Origin: Patescibacteria group bacterium UBA2023
GTDB lineage: Bacteria; Patescibacteriota; Gracilibacteria; BD1-5; UBA2023
Direction: 5' to 3'
Assembly: GCA_002335145.1 (NCBI GenBank)
Contig: DDBV01000031.1
Location: 1-13,306, forward strand
DNA length: 13,306 bases
Shown here piece by piece: positions 8,201 to 13,306 of this stretch. The translations under genes and the position numbers were made by a program. The number at the start of each line of letters is the position of its first letter. The stretch's first letter is position 1. Under the pieces are notes generated by a model, which saw only the letters and a list, made by a program, of their open reading frames with translations, did no database searches and was not told the origin of the DNA.

Positions 8201-11200
8201 AAAATCCATCCGCGGACAGAGTCTTCCTGGTCACTATACCGTGATCTTCTCTGTTGGTAATACTGCGGCTGCGAGCGTGCCGTTCGTGCTTCGCAATGAC
8301 TTTGCGCCCGATGATCTGTCGAGTATCGAGCTCCATATGGAGTCTCCGGTCGACCCATCGACCGTGAATAGTTCCAATATCTCACTCTTTGCGACCGGCG
8401 GAATAAAAATCAGTACCGATGTCCAGTACGATGCTGGAGGGAATACCATTTTCGTGCGACCTCTCACACAGCCAACATCCGATACGGACTACACACTTGT
8501 CGTCAAGCCGACCAAGGTCAAGAATATCATGGGGAACGGTATTTCGACCGGAGCCACTATGCTTCCGCCGGGATTCGCTTATATTGATTCTTCCCTGCAG
8601 AAGACCTACCGTGCCGGGACGGTTGACTTCTCCACCAACAGTCTCTTCGTCGAAAACTTCTTTGCCAACGCGAATTCCATCGCGCTCGATTTTCCGCGCG
8701 ATATATCGAGTCCCACGTCAAAATCCAATTACAGCCTCCGCTACTGCCTGATGAGTGCTGGCGAGATGCCGCAGGACTGTGTACAGTCGCGATTCATCTC
8801 CTACGCACTCACGGATGCTACGGTCAAGTATTCTGCTCCAGATTCGCGCGTAGAGATCTCCGGATTCTCCATTCCGTCCGGGACAGGAGGAACACTCGTC
8901 CAACTCCAACTCAATAACGTCTCCGACTCTTTCGGAAATGCTCTTCCGACCTGCTCAAGCGGTCCGGAGTTCGTGAGTGAAATCGCTGGATGTCGCGGTC
9001 GTGACCTCTTCGAGATGATGATGGCGAGCGAAACGGTCGGTACGCACTTCCAGGCAAGCACAATGGCGATTGCTCTCTCGGCTCGTGTCCAACCGCAAAA
9101 CAATGTCGCAGGCCGCCGAACGAGCTACTTCGTGGATATGCCGATCAAGACCGCGCTCGCATCTAGCTCGACGATCGAAGTTGTTTTCCCCAAGGAATTT
9201 TCTCTCTCTGGAGCCGAGCTCGATGGTCGGAGCCCTGCGAATTTCTCGGATGCGAATTTTACCCAGCCCCGATTCTCTCTCTCCGCCGATGATCGCAAGA
9301 AGATAATTACGGTGACACTCACAGGAAATACGTCCTTCCCGGCCTCGAGCTTCGTGCATTTTGATATTCTCGGCATTGCTAATCCGGATGTCGCCAAGGA
9401 CTTCTCGACCAGCGGGTATATCGCGACAATCCAGACCAAGAACGGTAGTGGCATGATTCTCGACCGATTCGATGCTGAACCAATCTTCATCCGATCCGCT
9501 CCTTCAGGTTCGAATGCCAAGACGATCACCATCAATTTCAAGAGCGGATCGACAATCGAGCCGATCGAAAACGCAGTCGTACGGATTAACGGACCGGACG
9601 GCTCCATTGAAGCACTTTCATCAGGGGGGACCGTAGTGTTCACGGGATCGCTCGGGTCGCGCTACAATGTACAGGTCGATCCTTCTGTCCAGACCAAGTC
9701 CGGATCACTCTACCTTCCATCGGGGTATCTGTCGGACGGACGGTTCTACGATGTATTGCTCGACAATAACAAGACCATTGACATCGCCGTGAAGAACCTT
9801 TCTACCGGTGTCGGCCTCGTATCCGTCTCTGGTACGGTCTCCGGCCTCGCCGGCAAGAGTCCTGCCACGCTCTTCATAGCGTCTTCGCAGGGATACTTCG
9901 AATTTGATCTTGGCGCAATCGCGATGAGCCCGTACACGCTCACGGGTATAAAAGTGCCACAAAATCTCGGATATGCGACAATCGGTCTCATGCCTACTAT
10001 GCCCAAGGGAACCGCTGCAAGTACAACATTTACGCCCGACTGGCAGCCACCCCGACCTTTGCAGATGAATATCGGAACCGGAACACTCTCCGGAGTGAGC
10101 TTCTCGGTCGCGACCGCTGATATTCCTCTTACCATAGCGGTCGTTGACCAGTCTGGCAAGGCCGTACCGAAGGCAAACGTCTCCATCTATGCGCCGGGCG
10201 GACAATCACTGCCGCTCTTCGGAGAGACCGACTCCACCGGAAATAAGACCTTTATGGTACGCTCCGGTGTCTACAACTACAACGCTGTCATCCAGGGGGT
10301 CTCAAGTCCGGAAAAGACTGTGAGTCTCTCTGCTGCTACGACCGTCACACTGCGAATCCTTATTCCGGACTATTCTGTTTCTGGTAAGGTCCTCAATGGG
10401 TCGGATACCGTGTCCAATGCGGATGTCAACGCATTCAATGAAACAACGGGACAATTTGTGGCAACCCGTACCGATACAAGCGGTGCGTACCTACTGCGCG
10501 TGGGGGCAGGGACATGGAAAGTTCGTGGATTCGTGCCAGGATTCGGTCCGCTTGCCGAGCAGACCGTCATACTCTCGGGTGCGAGCATTACAAATCAGAA
10601 CTTTACCATTGATACGAGCTCGCTCGTAGGAGTCTCCGGGACCGTCTCGGTAAATAGTGTGGACATTTCCGGGGCAAATATTTTCGCTGAGCCATCGGAC
10701 TTCGATCGTACCAAGGCGGCATTCGCTTTTACCGAATCTGATGGAACATACTCGCTCTCGCTCCAGCCTGGCGCATACCGGCTGCGAGCGTACCACCCGC
10801 AGTATGGGGAGATCGGTTCCACTACGGAGTTCACGGTCATCGATTCTACCCCGATCACCGGCAAAAATATTACCGTGGGAAACACGCACAGCGTGACGAT
10901 CGCGTTTACGGGGGCGGGAGTACCAACCACTTCGGCCGGACTCGAGAAGTTCGAGTGGATGGTTGATGTCTTCGATCCATCCGCTCGCAAGGGATTCTCC
11001 CGATCGGTCAAGTCACAGACGGGGTTTGTCTTCGATAACGTTCCGGAGGGGACATTCGGACTGCGCGTGAGCATCCGCGGTATTGGTCCTGTCTACTCGA
11101 GCGATGCATTCATCGTCGATGGCGATGAGATACTCTCTATTCCCGTGTCGGGGAATAATACCCTCGTCACGGTCTCGGGATCTGTCACCCAGTCTGGCAC

Positions 11201-13306
11201 CGTTACATCCATTTCGGACGCGTTCGTAGAAATTCGCAATACCACTACAAAACAAGTATACGGAGAGAAGACCGGAACAGGCGGAACATTCAGTGTCCTT
11301 GTCCCACGGAATGTCTCGATCGAATACATCGTGAAAAAACCAGGGTACTTGCCAAGCGATGTCATGACCGGATCGACTGGGACTGGAGGACTTTCCATTG
11401 GCACGGTCCGTCTCGTATCATTTTCCACCGGCTCTACGATCACGCTCACATGATCCCTCACCCAATCCGGTACGAGCCTTGGAGACATACGCGCGTTTAT
11501 TAGTCTCCAGTGAGTAGATGCGAGTGGAAACGAGACATCCAAGTGGTTCGGTCGCGAAGTCACACTCTCGGGTGGGACATTCACGCTCTCGGAGGTTCTC
11601 CCCGGATTCGGATCTGGTCGGCTTATTGTTGCGGCCGAGGGGTACGACCCATACCGTTCGGGCATTCAGAACTTTAGCGCGAGCCGGAATGTCGGGACAA
11701 TCGCTCTTACGAAGATCACGCCAAAGGATCCGCTTTCCACGCCCATTACCCCTTCCCAGGGAGGAGTGATTAATGATACAACGGCCAATATCCGCCTCAC
11801 ACTCCCATCGAGCGCGCTCGGTACGGATCAGTCTGCCGGAACAGTTATTACCAAAGAGACGACCGTCGTCCCGAACGTAGCAGGATCTTCGCCAGTAGGG
11901 GGGCGTGCCAAGGAAATCACTGCCGAGGATAGTGATGGAAATCAGATAAAGAACCTCAACGCTGACGCGACGCTTGAGCTTACCTATTCTGGTTCTGAGA
12001 TTCATGCAACGAATACCGGCATCACGCTTGCTGAGATCCAGCGTATGCAGGTTTCCTACTACGATGCCTCAAGCGAGTCCTACGTTTCGCTTCCGACTGT
12101 TGTCAGCTCATCGAGCGGCACCATATTTACCGATAATTCCGGGACGACATTGCTCGGAAATATCGCTGGATTTGCCGATCTCACCTTCACACTCAAGGCA
12201 ACGACCGATCACTTTACCGTCTTTACGGCACTCGTAACCACATCGGTCGTCAGTACGGCGAGCTCGTCTTCCAGTAGCTCCTCGTCTTCCAGTAGCTCCT
12301 CGTCCTCTTCTTCGTCTGGCGGAAGTGGTGGTGGAGGCTCTTCGTCCGCATCGTCTCCCTCGTCCGCATCGCGCATGGTCTCCACCGAGACGAGGAGTCC
12401 CATTTCGGACGCGCTCGGTAAGACCGAACAGATAGTAACACTCCGGAGTGGTTCCAAACTCACGGACGTCCTAACGATCGAACGAAATGGCGTAAAAATT
12501 CCTCTTTCTGATGCACTTGCCGCCGGAAAGACGGGAATCTCGAATACCAAGGATAACTCCATGAGCCTCGGTGTCGGCGATACGCTCGTGACGACCGAGC
12601 AAGGAAGTGTAGATTTCGCGCTCGATGGATACAGCCAAATCGTCATCGCTCCATCCTCGAGTCTGCGGATCGCCGCCGCGGGGAGCGACTTCCTCACCTA
12701 CGAAAATATTTCCGGAACCGTTGCCTACCAATTCGATAAGCGTGACGATAGGGAATTTACCTACCGGGTACGCGGGCAGAATTCCACTGCTACGATCCAC
12801 GGTACGGTTCTCTCCGTGCAGAGTGATGATGAGAAAGACGTCTATACCCTGCAAGAATGATCGATAAGCGTAGAGAACGAGGACACCGGTAAAACCGTGA
12901 CGCTCGCTCCGGGCGATACCTATACGGTCTACGTGGATGGAAGCGATCTCTTTGTCGCGGCAGATGGGACACGCACCTCGAACGATGCGCCCACCTCCTC
13001 TTCTGAAGAATCGTCCACCGATGCGGAGACGCTCGATGATCTCTTCACGCTTGATACTCCTTCTCAGGATGGAGTGCTCTCCTCGATTCAGTGTCAGGGG
13101 TACGATGACCTTTCGTCATCGAGCGAATTCTGCGCCTACGTTTCTGCGCTTGCCAGTGCTGGCGTGCTCTCGATTCGGACATCTTTCGAACCAGAACGCT
13201 CCATGAGCCGAGCCGAGCTTCTCAAGATTGTCATGCGTGCCAAGGGATTCTCGGAAGACCGGATGGTTTATGTCTCGGAATACTCCTATGCGGACATTTC
13301 GCCGAA
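5277..13306 (+). CDS. Giant exported multi-domain surface protein, SLH-type C-terminus, 3' partial, UGA read as Gly
   Basis: One frame runs from ATG 5277 to the window end (2676 codons so far) if the TGAs at 5739, 11451, 11511 and 12858 are sense. They are residues 155, 2059, 2079 and 2528. Residues 1-39 form a Sec-type signal peptide: basic RRTLAK, a long hydrophobic core and a likely VAA cleavage site. There follow Ig-like beta domains (about 40-420), an IPT/TIG-like segment (about 530-610), SbsA-type Big_5-like domains (about 735-1110), further beta segments, and a series of carboxypeptidase-regulatory-like domains (about 1415-2150; for example SVSGKVLNGSDTVSNADV). Then come a poly-Ser/Gly linker (about 2327-2365), a FecR-like domain (about 2428-2555) and an SLH-like domain (from about 2590: EFCAYVSALASAGVLS, RAELLKIVMRAKGF). 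The likely role is a structural or adhesive envelope protein anchored through SLH domains. UGA is rare among its very many glycines. Cysteines are few. The domain calls are family resemblances, not searched. Confidence 0.92.
12264..12317 (+). repeat. 18-bp tandem repeat encoding a poly-serine linker
   Basis: TCGTCTTCCAGTAGCTCC occurs at 12264-12281 and again exactly at 12282-12299, followed by a degenerate third unit (12300-12317). It encodes an uninterrupted serine run followed by a Gly-rich segment and more Ser/Ala/Pro. This reads as a flexible linker between the beta-domain region and the FecR/SLH end. A tandem repeat of this kind can vary in length by slippage in steps of six residues. 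Confidence 0.85.
12558..12942 (+). other. FecR-like domain within the giant protein
   Basis: The segment begins near VGDTLVTTEQGSVDF, has IAPSSSLRI and YRVRGQNSTATIHGTVLSV, and ends with LQE-G-SISV...TVTLAPGDTYTV, the order seen in FecR-type domains. The TGA at 12858 falls on the glycine of the E-G-x-V segment. Known FecR proteins sense signals next to anti-sigma systems. Here the domain is embedded in a large surface protein, so a structural role is likelier. Confidence 0.65.
13056..13306 (+). other. First SLH-type domain, cut by the window end
   Basis: The order is YDDLSSSSEFCAYVSALAS, then AGVLS, then FEPERSMSRAELLKIVMRAKGF, and the start of a following segment (YADISP). This matches S-layer homology domains, where an FxDV-like start, a Y-V-x-x-L helix and an R-A-E-x-x-K helix recur. 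SLH domains usually occur in threes and bind cell-wall polymers, so the protein probably extends well past the window. Confidence 0.7.

Overview
The window comes from a bacterium that reads UGA as glycine (translation table 25), known from the Patescibacteria/CPR lineages Gracilibacteria (BD1-5) and Absconditabacteria (SR1). The evidence is internal. Four separate reading frames stay open across in-frame TGA codons and end at TAG or run off the window. Many TGAs fall on glycines that are nearly invariant in their families: the cytosine-methyltransferase motif I (FAGIG-G), G-GFPCQ and A-G-NS motif X, and the FecR-type E-G-S segment. CGA and CGG still read as arginine at conserved positions. No tRNA-Gly(UCA) gene lies in the window, so the code is inferred from alignment logic only. 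Read with the standard code, the methyltransferase disappears, the nuclease loses its presumed active site and the giant surface protein breaks into pieces.

Layout. 1-693 (+) is the 3' part of an AT-rich membrane protein resembling two-helix ion-channel modules but without a recognisable selectivity filter; it uses three UGA glycines. 705-2714 (+) is a GC-rich large serine recombinase with no UGA. A strong, apparently bidirectional hairpin terminator (2611-2642) lies inside the last part of that frame. 2659-4757 (-) is a two-gene type II restriction-modification operon. A C5-cytosine methyltransferase (3717-4757, 15 of about 31 glycines are UGA) overlaps by 25 bases a HaeII-like endonuclease (2659-3741, six UGA). 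A promoter at 4836-4862 has a perfect 14-bp palindrome in its spacer. 4863-5190 holds no gene I can support, only a 16-bp imperfect direct repeat and a possible orphan terminator. A promoter-like pair at 5191-5218 precedes a giant exported protein (5277 to the window end, more than 2676 codons, four UGA). That protein has a signal peptide, many Ig-like and carboxypeptidase-regulatory-like beta domains, a poly-serine linker, a FecR-like domain and the start of an SLH-type domain.

How the parts relate. The restriction-modification operon would modify and police incoming DNA; if its specificity is that of HaeII (RGCGCY), sites are scarce here (two seen by eye). The giant protein is probably a cell-surface or S-layer-associated protein. 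The recombinase differs from its flanks in base composition and UGA use and is probably a mobile or relict mobile gene. UGA glycine use is very uneven: heavy in the R-M genes, moderate in the channel-like gene, rare in the giant gene and absent in the recombinase. This suggests a mosaic of sequences with different histories within code-25 organisms.
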